Assembly (NCBI GenBank): GCA_963971305.1
Contig: OZ020308.1
Location: 32,517,275 to 32,581,274, forward strand
Length of the DNA stretch: 64,000 nt
Reading direction: 5' to 3'
From: Arcuatula senhousia
Lineage: Eukaryota; Mollusca; Bivalvia; Mytilida; Mytilidae
The translations under genes were made by a program, and so were the position numbers. Positions 63,883-64,000 of the stretch are shown one piece after another. Below the pieces are notes generated by a model. The model made no database searches. It saw only the letters and a list, made by a program, of their open reading frames with translations, and was not told the DNA's origin. Numbering within the stretch: position 1 is the stretch's first letter; every line of letters starts with the position of its first letter.

Positions 63883-64000
63883 AAAGAAGCAGAGGTACCA
63901 ATGGGGTATCCGAATGTCAAAAGTCCGAAAGGGCAGAGACTAAACCAGTAAACACAAACAAGAACGGGACAAAAACAGACAACACGTAAAACATGGAAAC
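63883..64000 (-). mobile_element. Naiad PLE 3' end of the next tandem unit
   Basis: The sequence from AAAGAAGCAGAGGTACC onward is the 3' terminus of another Naiad copy in the same orientation, cut by the window end. It matches 60536-60653 exactly by eye. Confidence 0.9.

Overview
This window looks like nuclear DNA of a bivalve mollusc, most likely a mussel-like (Mytilus-type) genome. The sequence is AT-rich, the genes carry introns, and most of it is mobile-element DNA. The repeat families (an AGCTCACCTG...GGGAGCCTCTTG family, a GTCAGGAC(C)-containing family, GTCCGTCCGTCC-type tandem repeats, a 490-bp SINE ending in ACTC repeats) are ones I associate with bivalves. That attribution is from general knowledge; no search was run.

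Layout. 1-5911: 3' part of a BEL/Pao LTR retrotransposon (gag end, Pol, integrase tail, inferred 3' LTR). 5912-8457: dispersed tandem repeats. 8828-14591 (minus): a four-exon PIF/Harbinger transposase-like gene whose inferred exons join into one uninterrupted 341-residue frame; its first intron holds a palindrome and a 491-bp tandem repeat. 15289-25104: repeats, SINE copies, a TTAA-flanked MITE, a Harbinger pseudogene and two exon-like segments of an unidentified minus-strand gene. 25576-26072: 3' end of a Naiad-type Penelope-like element (PLE). 27040-39497: a complete Gypsy-type LTR element with 223-bp LTRs (about 2% diverged) and a 4-bp target duplication. Its gag starts with a helix-hairpin-helix, gag-pol is joined by a textbook -1 frameshift signal, and an extra intact 509-codon gene for a TatD-type metal-dependent nuclease occupies the usual env position. 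A SINE has jumped into its gag and a 5'-truncated Naiad into the end of its pol. 40674-50374: PLE fragments, a pogo-like exon, an inverted 21-bp satellite, a LINE relic and a foldback. 51286-52227: a SINE and a 77-bp hAT-like MITE. 53884-58961: an exonic host gene remnant (PAN/apple-like plus start of a fibrinogen-like domain) split by a structurally intact 4.3-kb PIF/Harbinger element carrying transposase and Myb/SANT genes between perfect 32-bp terminal inverted repeats. 60536-64000 (minus): a near full-length Naiad PLE with permuted domains (N-terminal GIY-YIG endonuclease, CxC motif, C-terminal RT), arranged head-to-tail with another copy.

How the parts work together. The window is a layered record of insertions. 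The Gypsy element supplies integrase and RT functions and carries the TatD gene as cargo; its gag-pol is now broken in several places while the TatD frame is clean. SINE copies have 13-15 bp target duplications, so they were moved by a LINE-type machinery. Naiad copies are more than 99% alike over their shared 3' ends, so that family was active recently. The strongest candidates for something undescribed are the TatD-bearing Gypsy element and the intact Harbinger element inserted in an immune-type gene exon.
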